NCBI GenBank assembly: GCA_903881475.1
Contig: CAIRTK010000044.1
Location: 1 to 64,000, forward strand
Length of the DNA: 64,000 bases
Direction of reading: 5' to 3'
Source: an uncultured Opitutia bacterium
GTDB taxonomy: Bacteria > Verrucomicrobiota > Verrucomicrobiia > Opitutales > Opitutaceae
Shown here: piece after piece, positions 16,691-24,874 of the stretch
Numbering within the stretch: position 1 is the stretch's first letter
How the letters are laid out: every line of letters begins with the position of its first letter
Program-made: the position numbers and the translations under genes
The notes under the pieces: model-generated
The model's database searches: none
Told to the model about the DNA's origin: nothing
Seen by the model: only the letters and a program-made list of their open reading frames with translations

Positions 16691-17707
16691 ATGATCTACT
16701 TTGACCTCACCAAGACCGGCAATGCGGCGCACCGGTCCGGCCTCATGCGGGTGAGCGCGCGGCTGGCCGCCGGCCTGGGGACGGAAGCCACACCCGTGAG
16801 CTGGCCGACGTGGGACCGTTCGGTCCGGCCGGAGGACTGGTTGCTGACGGCCGAGCTTTTTTCCGAGGAAGAACGGCCGGGCTGGACCGAGTTTGTCCGT
16901 TCCGGCCGCTGCCGGACTGCGGCAATTTTTCATGACGCGATTCCGCTCAAGTTTCCGGGCATCACCTGGCCGCAGAGCGTGGCGCGCCACCCGGGTTACT
17001 TGAAGCTGCTGGCATCGTTTGACCGGATCTGGGCCGTGTCGGCGGCGAGCCGGGACGAACTGACTGGCTTCTGGCGCTGGCAGGGCCTCGGAAAGGTGCC
17101 GCCGGTCGAGCTATTGCCGCTGGGAGCGGACTTCGGGGGGACGCCGCGGGTGACGACAAAGGTTGAGCCGGCGGTTCCGCCCCGCCTCCTTTGCGTGGGC
17201 ATCCTGGAACCGCGGAAAAACCAGAGGCTACTGCTCGACGCGGGCGAGGAGCTCTGGGCGGAAGGCCTGGCCTTCGAGCTCCATCTGGTCGGGCGCATCA
17301 ACCCGCACTTCGGGCGGCCGATCGTCGCGCGGATCAGGGAACTGCGAAAAAAACATCCCGACCTGCATTTCCATGAAGCGGCGAGTGATGCCGAAGTCGC
17401 ACGGCTTTATGGACTGGCCCGCGCCAGTGTGTTCCCGACCCTGGCGGAAGGTTGCGGGCTGCCGGTGCTGGAGTCGCTCTGGCAGGGCGTGCCCTGTGTA
17501 TGCAGCGACCTGCCCGTGTTGCGGGAGAATTCCGACGGCGGAGGCTGCCTCCCGGTGAAGGCCGATGACGGTCAGGCGTGGAAGGATGCCTTGCGCCGAG
17601 TGCTGACGGACGACGCGCTGCAGGCGGGCCTCGCCACCGAGGCCCGGACGAGGCCGCTGCCGACCTGGGCGGGGGCGGTGCAGAGGTTGCGCGAGGGATT
17701 GAGGTAG
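16691..17707 (+). CDS. GT4 glycosyltransferase
   Basis: A 338-residue GT4 enzyme with FHDAIPLKFP in the acceptor half, GILEPRKNQRLLLDA opening the donor half, and PTLAEGCGLPVLESLWQG as the donor-binding loop. It is paralogous to the facing gene at 19.0-20.2 kb: both carry FHDAIxLKFP, a GRKN/PRKN block and xSLAEGxGLPV. It is the last gene of the plus-strand lipid/glycolipid run; its TAG stop lies inside a palindrome. Donor sugar unknown. Confidence 0.87.
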   Translation: MIYFDLTKTGNAAHRSGLMRVSARLAAGLGTEATPVSWPTWDRSVRPEDWLLTAELFSEEERPGWTEFVRSGRCRTAAIFHDAIPLKFPGITWPQSVARHPGYLKLLASFDRIWAVSAASRDELTGFWRWQGLGKVPPVELLPLGADFGGTPRVTTKVEPAVPPRLLCVGILEPRKNQRLLLDAGEELWAEGLAFELHLVGRINPHFGRPIVARIRELRKKHPDLHFHEAASDAEVARLYGLARASVFPTLAEGCGLPVLESLWQGVPCVCSDLPVLRENSDGGGCLPVKADDGQAWKDALRRVLTDDALQAGLATEARTRPLPTWAGAVQRLREGLR

Positions 17708-17725
17708 CGCCGGCCTCCGGCCTAC
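17704..17725. repeat. Extragenic palindrome carrying a stop codon
   Basis: A short inverted repeat with arms GTAG-x-GCCGG and CCGGC-x-CTAC, separated by a few bases, in the 54-bp gap between convergent genes. The TAG stop of the GT4 gene lies in the left arm. A further CCGG-rich stretch follows. No T-tract is present, so it is not a classical terminator, but it could stop or stabilise both convergent transcripts. Confidence 0.55.
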
Positions 17726-17761
17726 TGCCGGACCTGCGAAAAGGACCGGGGCCCGGACGGC

Positions 17762-18958
17762 TCAGAGCTTCTTCACCGCGAAGGCCATGGCCTCCGCGAT
17801 CTTCTCGAGCTGCTCGTCGGTGTGCATCGCGGAGATGGCGGTGCGGATGAGGTCCTTGCCGGCAGGCACCGCGGGGGCGATGGACATCACGGTGAAGACG
17901 CCCTTGTCGAGGAGGTTTTTCCAGAAGGGATAAACGCGCTCCTTCGAGCCGAGGACAATCGGCACGGCGGGCGTCTCGCTCTCCCAGATGTCGAGACCGA
18001 GGTGCTTCAGGATGGCCTTGTATTTCTTCGTGTTGGCCCAGAGCCGTTCCAGGTGCTGCGGCTCGGTCTGCATGATTTCGAGCGCGGCCATGGCGGCGGC
18101 GGCCTGACCGGCGCTGATGGCGGCGGAAAAGATGGTTTGCTTCGAGTTAGTGCGGAGGTACTCGATCATCTCGCGGGAACCGGCCACATAGCCGCCGGTG
18201 CTGGCGAGCGACTTGGACATGCTGCCGCAGATCAGGTCGACCTTTTCCCCGAGCCCGAAGTGATCCGTGGTGCCGCGGCCCTGCCGGCCCAGCACACCGA
18301 AGCCGTGCGCATCATCCAGCACGGTGAAACAGCCGTATTCCTCGCCGATCTCGGTGAGCTCGGGCAGCCGGGCAATGTGACCCTCCATCGAATAGACGCC
18401 CTCGACGACGAGAAGCTTGGCGGCGTCGGAATTGCTGGACGCGAGCACGTCGCGCAGGTCGTCCGGGCTGTTGTGGGAGAAACGCTCGACCGTGGCCCGG
18501 GAAATCTGAATGCCGTCCCAGAGGCACGAGTGGAGGTTTTTGTCGGCGAAGATGACATCGCCCTTCTGCGCGAAGGTGGCCATGCTGGTCATCACGGAAA
18601 GATAACCGGCGGCGTGGATATGGCAGGCCTCCTGGCCCAGGAAGGCGGCCAGCTTTTCCTCCAGTTCGACGTGGAAGGTCCGCGAACCGTTGGAAGACCG
18701 GGCGCCGTTGGTGCTGGTGCCCCACTTGCGGGTGGCGGCGTTGGCGGCCTCGACGACCTTGGGGTGGAAGGACAGCCCGAGGTAGTCGTTGCTCGAAAGC
18801 ATGATCATGTCCCGGCCGCCGAGCCGGACGGTCGTGTCCTTCTGGGCCTCCATCGCGAGGTAATACGGGGCGTATTTCAGCCTCATCTTCGTCGCGTAAT
18901 CATCGCGGCAGCGGTTGATGACGCCCTTTTTATTTTTGGCGAAGAAGGAGATGGCCAT
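17762..18958 (-). CDS. Alpha-oxoamine synthase, serine palmitoyltransferase-like
   Basis: A 398-residue PLP enzyme of the family of serine palmitoyltransferase, KBL and BioF, which condense an amino acid with an acyl thioester and lose CO2. The cofactor lysine is Lys249 in SMSKSLASTGGYVAG; DDAHGFG (215-221) and His143 in NLHSCLWDG contact PLP; SSNDYLGLSFHP and GARSSNGSR are family blocks. The SxSKSxASxGG pattern is nearer to bacterial serine palmitoyltransferase than to BioF. If so, it makes 3-ketosphinganine. KBL/BioF-like or CqsA-like activity is not excluded. It lies beside ACP, KS, KR and lipid-type GT genes, but no ceramide synthase is in view. Confidence 0.85.
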   Translation of the reverse strand: MAISFFAKNKKGVINRCRDDYATKMRLKYAPYYLAMEAQKDTTVRLGGRDMIMLSSNDYLGLSFHPKVVEAANAATRKWGTSTNGARSSNGSRTFHVELEEKLAAFLGQEACHIHAAGYLSVMTSMATFAQKGDVIFADKNLHSCLWDGIQISRATVERFSHNSPDDLRDVLASSNSDAAKLLVVEGVYSMEGHIARLPELTEIGEEYGCFTVLDDAHGFGVLGRQGRGTTDHFGLGEKVDLICGSMSKSLASTGGYVAGSREMIEYLRTNSKQTIFSAAISAGQAAAAMAALEIMQTEPQHLERLWANTKKYKAILKHLGLDIWESETPAVPIVLGSKERVYPFWKNLLDKGVFTVMSIAPAVPAGKDLIRTAISAMHTDEQLEKIAEAMAFAVKKL

Positions 18959-19018
18959 GAGAACGGCTGACGATGGGAGGGGACGGGCGGCCTTGGCAAA
19001 CGGAAAGGCAGGCGGGGA

Positions 19019-20182
19019 TCAGGCTCGGGGCCGCAGGGTCTGCATCCATGCCGTGAGCTCGTCGGCGTAGGCGCGCCACGATTTGAAGGTCCGGGCCCGA
19101 GCGGCGGCCGAGAGTGCCGCGAGTTCGCCGGGCGAGTTGAGCAGCCGCGCGATGGCGGTCGCGAGACTGCCGGCGTCGACGGCGGCGAGCCCGACGACCC
19201 CGCCGCCGAGAACCAGCTCGCCCAACGCGCCCTGCATGGAGCAAAGGCAGGGCCGCCCGTGCGCGAGACTCTCGATCACCGGCAGGCCGAATCCCTCGGC
19301 GAGCGACGGATAAACCGTGAACGCGCATTCCGCGTAGGCTTCGCCGAGGGCCGCCTCGGACAGAGGTCCGTCGTAGCGCAAGGGTCGGCCCGCGGCCTGC
19401 AGCGTCCGGAGCCTGGCAAGCGCGGCCCGCCCGGTTTGGTTCTGGATGGAGCCGGCAAGCCGCAGGGTAAACTTCCCACCGCGGGCCCACAGCAGTTCGC
19501 AGGCATCCAGCAGCGCGAGATGATTTTTCCGCCCCTCCAGGGTGCCGACCGACAGCACCACGGGCGATGCGCCGTCGGTCCGTTTGTCACCCATTGGGTG
19601 ACAAACCGGATCGACGCCGAGAGGCAGGGCGATGATGGGTGGCGGGTGGGCGATGCCGAGCCAGCTCCAATAGTCGGCGAGGGAGGTGCATGAATCCTCG
19701 GAAACGGCGGCGATACCGTCGAATTGCAGGAGTTCGTGCAGGTAGCCTGGAAAACGTGCGACCGTGCCGGCGGGGGTGAGCTCGGGAAATTTCAGGGCAA
19801 TGGCGTCGTGAAACAGCGCAACGCGCGGAAAAACCCGGGGCAAGTGGGAGCCGACGTCGGCGCCGAATAACTCGGCCGTGAGGAAACCCTGATAGTCGCC
19901 CTGCAGCGCAAACGCACCGGTCCGGCCGGTGGCCCGCCGCCACCGGCCGCGCCAGCGGGCGGATAACGGCCATTGGGCGCGACGGGTCTTGGTGGTGTCA
20001 TCGGATGCCAGGTTGGCGGTCTCCCAGGGTTCAAGTGGTCGCCAGGCGCCAAGAAAGGGATCGCGGGTGACGGCGATGGCGGCGGCGCCCAGTTCCCGGT
20101 GGAGGGATCGGGCGACACGCTGGATGCCGGTCCGTGCCCGGGTATGGCTGGTATGGGTCAGATCGAGCAGGATAGCGGGCAT
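19019..20182 (-). CDS. GT4 glycosyltransferase
   Basis: A 387-residue GT4 enzyme, longer at the N-terminal half than its paralogue at 16.7 kb. It has LLDLTHTSHTRARTGIQRVA, FHDAIALKFP, VGTLEGRKNHLALLDA and a donor loop YPSLAEGFGLPVIESLAHG. The ATG at 20182 places the first strand like the paralogue; an ATG at 20194 would add four residues. The gene precedes the alpha-oxoamine synthase on the same strand (60-nt gap), so both may be transcribed together. Confidence 0.86.
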   Translation of the reverse strand: MPAILLDLTHTSHTRARTGIQRVARSLHRELGAAAIAVTRDPFLGAWRPLEPWETANLASDDTTKTRRAQWPLSARWRGRWRRATGRTGAFALQGDYQGFLTAELFGADVGSHLPRVFPRVALFHDAIALKFPELTPAGTVARFPGYLHELLQFDGIAAVSEDSCTSLADYWSWLGIAHPPPIIALPLGVDPVCHPMGDKRTDGASPVVLSVGTLEGRKNHLALLDACELLWARGGKFTLRLAGSIQNQTGRAALARLRTLQAAGRPLRYDGPLSEAALGEAYAECAFTVYPSLAEGFGLPVIESLAHGRPCLCSMQGALGELVLGGGVVGLAAVDAGSLATAIARLLNSPGELAALSAAARARTFKSWRAYADELTAWMQTLRPRA

Positions 20183-20527
20183 GGCGCGGGTCATGGTTCT
20201 GCCACGACCGGCGGTGCGGCATAAAGCGTAAACGCCGGCGATTGCCGCGGAGGCCGGGGTGTCATCGGGCGGATTCCGGCGGCTTGGCGTCGTTCAGCCG
20301 CCTTGGCCGGCCACGGTACTTGCTCCACCTCGGGCGCTGTTTAATTGGCCGGAGGAATTGGCCCGGCGGCATAAAGGGTAACCGCAATGATATATATCAG
20401 CGAAGAGTAACCCAGCGGGGCCAAGGCCAGGAGGGTCCGGCCGGCAAAAGCAGACCGAAGGAGGGGTGGGCGGGGGGCTGAATCCATTCTTGCGTCGAGA
20501 TCATGGAGAGAGAGCCTTTTCGCTTTC
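20183..20527. other. Divergent intergenic region
   Basis: A 345-base spacer between divergently read glycosyltransferase genes. It must hold promoters for both sides. A lower-GC patch with alternating AT (GATATATATC, about 20388-20397) is the most promoter-like stretch, but I see no convincing -35/-10 pair. Besides a tentative small minus-strand frame (20341-20487), I see no gene or RNA here. Confidence 0.5.
20341..20487 (-). CDS. Possible 48-residue membrane peptide (tentative)
   Basis: A short frame from an ATG at 20487 to a TAA at 20341. The second half is hydrophobic (TLLALAPLGYSSLIYIIAV) and could form one transmembrane helix after a basic N-terminus. Position upstream of, and on the same strand as, the GT4 gene is compatible with a leader peptide. 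There is no homology I recognise and the frame may be chance. Confidence 0.22.
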   Translation of the reverse strand: MDSAPRPPLLRSAFAGRTLLALAPLGYSSLIYIIAVTLYAAGPIPPAN

Positions 20528-22156
20528 GTGGCCAACCTCAGACTTTTTCTCCAACGCAATTCAGGCCGGGTGATCTGGCTGGCTTATGGGCTGACGGTGG
20601 CGTTGTTCCTCCTGAAGTGCACGCAGTTCTATCTGCCGGGCAAAGGATTTACCTACCTGGTCATGTTCGGGGACAAGGACAGCGCGCGGTTCATCCCCCA
20701 ACTGCGCGCGGTGAACCATTATGAGCTGGAGAATTCGGCGGGATACGACGGCGCCTACTATGCCCAGATCGCGATGCAGCCGAATCTGTCGGATCCGGCG
20801 CTCAAACGGGGCGTGGACAACCTGGCCTACCGGGCGCGGCGGATCCTGTTCTGCTGGACGGCCTATGGCCTGGCGCTGGGAAATCCGGGCCTGGCGCTGC
20901 AGATCTACGCGGTGCAGAACATTGTGTGCTGGCTCCTGCTGGCGGGGTTGCTGCTGCGCTGGTTCCCGGCGACGAGCTGGCAGAATTACCTCCGGTGGTG
21001 CGCGGTGATGTTTTGTTACGGGCTGTGCTTCAGCCTGCGCGGCTCACTGGTCGACGGTCCGAGTCTGTTGCTGATCGCCTGCGGCGTGGCGCTGCTGGAG
21101 ACCGGGCGGCCGTGGTGGTCCGCGATTGTGCTGGGAATTTCAGGCCTGGGTAAGGAGACGAATATCCTCGGCGGGGCCGCGCTGGCCTATCCCGAACGCA
21201 ACACGGTCCGGGCATGGGCCAAGGTGGCCTTGCGCGGCTTGATGGTGGTTTTGCCGATCATGCTCTGGCTGCTGGTGATCCGGCGCTGGCTGGGGCCGAG
21301 CGATGACCTTGGCATCCGCAACTTCACGGTCCCGCTGGCCTCCTACTGGCAGAAGTGGTTTGATACGATCACGGAGCTGGTCGCGGAGGGGCCGGGTTCC
21401 TTTGCCCGCTCGAGCCTGCTCATGCTGGTGTCGCTCACGACGCAGTTCCTGTTTTTTGCGTTCCACCGGAAGTTGGAAAATCCCTGGTGGCGCATTGCCG
21501 CGGTCTACTCGGTGATGATGATCTTCCTGGGGGAAGCGGTGTGGGAAGGTTACCCGGGCGCGGCCTCGCGGGTGCTCCTGCCGATGACGCTGGCCTTCAA
21601 CGTCCTGGTGCCGCGGGGCCGGCGCTGGTGGCTGGTCCTGCTGCTGGGAAACCTCACCGTCTTTGCCTCGCAGGACATGCTCCGTGCGGCCGGCTCGGAA
21701 AGCTACGAGGTCAAGGGCGAGCGCAGCCTGAGCATGGTGAGCGAGACCGGCCGGCTGGTGGAGGCGGTGTTCGATGACAAATGGTACCCGTCGGAACGCT
21801 CAAACCTGGAGTACTGGCGCTGGAGCAACGGTTCGGCGACACTGACCCTGCGCAACCCGCACCCTTTTCCCATCCTGGTGACGGTTTCATTCGGCGTGCG
21901 CACGAAGGACCAGCGGACCGTCGGGCTTTGGGAAGGCACCTATGCACGCTGGGAGCGAAAACTGGCGGCTGGCGAGATGAGGGAAGTCAAGGTGCGCAAT
22001 ATGCGGCTGGAGCCGGGCGACACGCTGTGGCGTTTTGAAACGGACTCACCCGGAGCCTATCCCGACAGCAATGATCGCCGGCGCCTGGCGTTCAGCCTGC
22101 GCGACCTCACGATCACGATCATCGGCAAGGCGGATGTGGTGCCACCCCTGCACTAA
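20528..22156 (+). CDS. GT-C-type integral membrane glycosyltransferase, C-terminal sandwich domain
   Basis: A 542-residue polytopic membrane protein. After one N-terminal helix, the first outer loop has GYDGAYYAQIA (about residue 71), the YDGxxYxxIA pattern of GT-C enzymes whose Asp activates the acceptor. About nine further hydrophobic segments follow. Residues about 400-542 are soluble and beta-rich, with WYPSER, YWRWSNGSATLTLRNP and a Trp/Gly/Arg-rich core, very like the end of the 24.9-kb protein. Start is a GTG at 20528; the nearby ATG at 20503 is in another frame. It likely transfers a sugar from polyprenyl phosphate on the periplasmic face; substrate unknown. Confidence 0.75.
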   Translation: MANLRLFLQRNSGRVIWLAYGLTVALFLLKCTQFYLPGKGFTYLVMFGDKDSARFIPQLRAVNHYELENSAGYDGAYYAQIAMQPNLSDPALKRGVDNLAYRARRILFCWTAYGLALGNPGLALQIYAVQNIVCWLLLAGLLLRWFPATSWQNYLRWCAVMFCYGLCFSLRGSLVDGPSLLLIACGVALLETGRPWWSAIVLGISGLGKETNILGGAALAYPERNTVRAWAKVALRGLMVVLPIMLWLLVIRRWLGPSDDLGIRNFTVPLASYWQKWFDTITELVAEGPGSFARSSLLMLVSLTTQFLFFAFHRKLENPWWRIAAVYSVMMIFLGEAVWEGYPGAASRVLLPMTLAFNVLVPRGRRWWLVLLLGNLTVFASQDMLRAAGSESYEVKGERSLSMVSETGRLVEAVFDDKWYPSERSNLEYWRWSNGSATLTLRNPHPFPILVTVSFGVRTKDQRTVGLWEGTYARWERKLAAGEMREVKVRNMRLEPGDTLWRFETDSPGAYPDSNDRRRLAFSLRDLTITIIGKADVVPPLH

Positions 22157-22242
22157 GCGCAGGTCAGTTCTGACGGTGCGAGCGGACGATGGCGGGCGCT
22201 GTGGCTTTTCAGGGCCCGATGCAGGCAGGATGCCTACGCTGC
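22154..22242. repeat. REP-like imperfect palindrome between convergent genes
   Basis: The left arm TAAGCGCAGG begins at the TAA stop of the membrane protein; the right part (22221-22242) contains GGCAGGATGCCT followed by ACGCTGC. AGCGCAGG (22156-22163) pairs with CCTACGCT (22233-22240) with one mismatch. The right part is nearly identical to the element at 30.2 kb (GGCAGGATGCCT then GCGCTAC). Two related copies in the same kind of convergent gap mark this as a small repeat family. Confidence 0.6.
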
Positions 22243-22243
22243 G

Positions 22244-23884
22244 TCAGAACGTCGCGATGGCTTCCAGCCGGTTCCGATAGCGGGCGCCGATGACCGCGGG
22301 TGAGAAATGGGTCTCAATGGCGAGGCGGGCGGCCTGGCCGAGGGAATGGCCGAGCGCGCGGTCCGCTGCGAGCCGTTGCATCCACGAGGCGGCATGGGCC
22401 AGGTCGGGTTCGGCCCAGACTTGGCCCTTGCTGTAAGGTCCATGGCTCCGGGTGAGCGTCGTGAGCGTGAAGTTCACCGGGCAGCCGGTCTGGGCGGTGA
22501 CGAATTCCGCCGTGGCCGACCAGTTGGTCGAGATCACGGGTTTCCCCAGCGCCATGCACTCAGCCACGGCGAGGCCGAAACCCTCGGAACGGTGGAGCGA
22601 TACAAAGCAATCGCAGGCGGACTCGAGCAGGTAAACCTCCCCGCGCGAAAGCGTATCGGTCAGGAGGATGGCGCCGGGCAGGTCATGCAGCGCAGCCTGC
22701 AGCGCGGCAAAGTCAGCCTCATTGCCCGCAATGTTCTGCACCTTGATGACCAGCGCCGCGCCGTTCGCGTCCAGGCCCGACCGGCGGAAGGCCTCGATCG
22801 TGCCGCGCGGGTTTTTCCGCTCGGAATAGGAGTTCAGGTCGTAGAGGGACAGGAAAAGAAACTTGCCGGCGGGCAGGCCGAAGCGGGCGCGGCCGTCGCC
22901 GGCCGGCGGCGCAAATGAGATCGCATGGGGCATAGTGATGACCGGCAGCGGGGATTTCGCCGCGATGGCGGAACGGACGAATTCGCTCGGGCACCATACC
23001 TCGTCGAAAAAGGAGAAGTGCGGCAGCCACGCATCGGGGAACTCGGGCAGTTCCCAGGCCCAGTAGGCGATGTTGTAGTGGCCGGTGCGGAATTTTTTCC
23101 CGTGATGGTGATCGAGGTCGGGCGAAGCGGGCGGGTCGAGGTGGACAATGTTGACCGGAAAGGGATTCGTTTCCTGCAGGCGGGCCGTGTAGGTCGGGTC
23201 GCCCAGGCGGTTCTTGCAGTGCAGCTTCAGCGGAATGAGGGCGGAAGGGATACCCGCGGCATCCGCGGCGCGCACCATGCAACGGGCGGATTCGCCGACG
23301 CCGAGGTCGGCAGTGAGAAAGCCGACGATGTTGAGGCCGAGCCGGGCGTGCTTCCGCGCGAATGCGGCGGAAAAGGGCGAGAGGCGAAGGGAGAAATCGA
23401 AAATCACCTCCCCGTCGGTGGTGGTCAGCGAGGCGATGCGCAGCTGGCGATTTTTGACCTGATGACGAAAGCGTTGCAGGGCGCCGAGGCCAGTTACGCG
23501 GCCGAGCCAGGCCAAGGCATTGGTCCGGCCGACGCCCTCCAGCCGGCAAGTAAGGAGGGCTTCGCGGTCGGCCGCATCACGTGGCAGGGAGAGCTGCATT
23601 TCGAATGGACCGGGACTGGACGGATGGATTTCGCCAGCTTTTATCCCATTGAGCAGGCAGATGAGTCCGGGAGCGCTGGCCTCGGGTCCGCGAGCGTCAG
23701 GATGGGGGCGGTACTCACCGCGGAGAATCAAGGTCGTGACGGCCTTGCAGGGAGGCAGCCGGAGTGCGGCCTGTTCCCTGATCCAGGCTGACTCGGTTGC
23801 GAAATCATCGAAGTACAGCCCGGAGTAGCGGGGAAGGCGTCCCATGGAGGCGGGGCCGGTGAAGGTGGAACTCGCGGGACGCAT
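22244..23884 (-). CDS. GT4 glycosyltransferase with N-terminal beta domain
   Basis: A 546-residue protein. The first 150 or so residues are beta-rich and not part of the transferase fold (RYSGLYFDDFATESAW). The GT4 part starts near residue 175 with GFLTADLGVGESAR, continues with YWAWELPEFPDAW and DEVWCPSEFV, and has donor-side DLNSYSERKNP and SLHRSEGFGLAVAECMALG. The GVGESAR/WELP pattern is common in large polysaccharide loci. The ATG at 23884 was chosen; ATG 23845 is an alternative. It is divergent from the methyltransferase gene. The N-terminal domain may bind glycan; no direct evidence. Confidence 0.83.
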   Translation of the reverse strand: MRPASSTFTGPASMGRLPRYSGLYFDDFATESAWIREQAALRLPPCKAVTTLILRGEYRPHPDARGPEASAPGLICLLNGIKAGEIHPSSPGPFEMQLSLPRDAADREALLTCRLEGVGRTNALAWLGRVTGLGALQRFRHQVKNRQLRIASLTTTDGEVIFDFSLRLSPFSAAFARKHARLGLNIVGFLTADLGVGESARCMVRAADAAGIPSALIPLKLHCKNRLGDPTYTARLQETNPFPVNIVHLDPPASPDLDHHHGKKFRTGHYNIAYWAWELPEFPDAWLPHFSFFDEVWCPSEFVRSAIAAKSPLPVITMPHAISFAPPAGDGRARFGLPAGKFLFLSLYDLNSYSERKNPRGTIEAFRRSGLDANGAALVIKVQNIAGNEADFAALQAALHDLPGAILLTDTLSRGEVYLLESACDCFVSLHRSEGFGLAVAECMALGKPVISTNWSATAEFVTAQTGCPVNFTLTTLTRSHGPYSKGQVWAEPDLAHAASWMQRLAADRALGHSLGQAARLAIETHFSPAVIGARYRNRLEAIATF

Positions 23885-23957
23885 GAAGACTGGGAGAAAG
23901 GGAAAGCCGCTGCGTTTGCCTTGGCAAAGCTTTATGCCGTGGCTGGACTGACTGACC

Positions 23958-24689
23958 ATGGAACCCGACGAATACCGCAAGATGGCCGCCGTCGAGGACG
24001 GCATGTGGTACTACCGGGCGCTGCATGCGCATGTTCATCGCGAACTCGCCCGTGCGCTCGGCCACCGGCCGGCCCAGGTGCTGGATGCGGGTTGCGGCTC
24101 GGGCGGACTGATCCGGAGACTCTCCCGGACGGAACCGTCGTGGCAGTGGACGGGGGTGGACGTTTCCCCCCTGGCCTGTGTCCTGGCACGGGAGCGCGGC
24201 GCGGCGGATATCCGCGAAGCATCGGTGACGGCATTGCCGTTTCCCGACGCAAGTTTTAACGCGGTGGTTTCGGCCGATGTGCTCTATCACGTCGAGGACG
24301 ATGGGGCGGCCCTGCGGGAGTTTGCCCGCGTCCTGCGGCCAGGCGGGAGGGTGGTCATCAACGTGCCCGCGCATCGCTGGCTGTGGTCCTACCACGATGT
24401 GGCGACGCATGCGAAACGGCGTTATGTGCGTGGTGAGATCCGGGCGAAAATGGCGGCGGCGGGATTCCGGGTCGCGAGGGTGACGCATTGGAACACCCTG
24501 CCGCTACCGTTGGTGATCGTGCGCCGGAAACTGATGGCGGCGCCGGTTGGCGGGAGCGATGTGCGCCCCTATCCCGCAGTGGTGGAGACGGGTTTCGGCG
24601 CGGCCATGGCGCTGGAACGGGCATGGCTTGAGTCGTTGGGAACGATACCGCTCGGGAGTTCAATCCTTGCGGTGGGGCAGGTGGAATAG
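23958..24689 (+). CDS. SAM-dependent class I methyltransferase
   Basis: A 243-residue methyltransferase. Motif I is VLDAGCGSGG, the SAM-ribose acidic residue follows in WTGVDVS, motif II is NAVVSADVLYHVEDD and motif III VLRPGGRVVINVPA. The WSYHDVATHAKRRY segment resembles methyltransferases found next to polysaccharide genes. It could methylate a sugar or lipid carrier; the acceptor is not readable. It is a single gene between a GT4 and a large membrane protein. Confidence 0.88.
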   Translation: MEPDEYRKMAAVEDGMWYYRALHAHVHRELARALGHRPAQVLDAGCGSGGLIRRLSRTEPSWQWTGVDVSPLACVLARERGAADIREASVTALPFPDASFNAVVSADVLYHVEDDGAALREFARVLRPGGRVVINVPAHRWLWSYHDVATHAKRRYVRGEIRAKMAAAGFRVARVTHWNTLPLPLVIVRRKLMAAPVGGSDVRPYPAVVETGFGAAMALERAWLESLGTIPLGSSILAVGQVE

Positions 24690-24874
24690 GGTTTGGTCCC
24701 AAAACGGATGCCCGACCCTTCGCCAAGTGGCATTATGGTGATCGTGATGATCGATACCGGGCTGATCCCCGGAAAGGATGAAAGGAGCTGAGCACGACCC
24801 TTGCTTTAGGTAAGGTGTGATCCGGTTGAGAATCGCCTTTAATTTACTTGGACTAAACATAGTGTAATCACCCT

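Noticed and set aside
17726..17761. Intrinsic terminator for the alpha-oxoamine synthase or GT4 gene
   Set aside because: The region can fold but has no T-run on either strand.
24690..24874. Promoter with -35/-10 boxes before the 24.9-kb gene
   Set aside because: The region is AT-richer, but no hexamer pair with acceptable spacing stands out.
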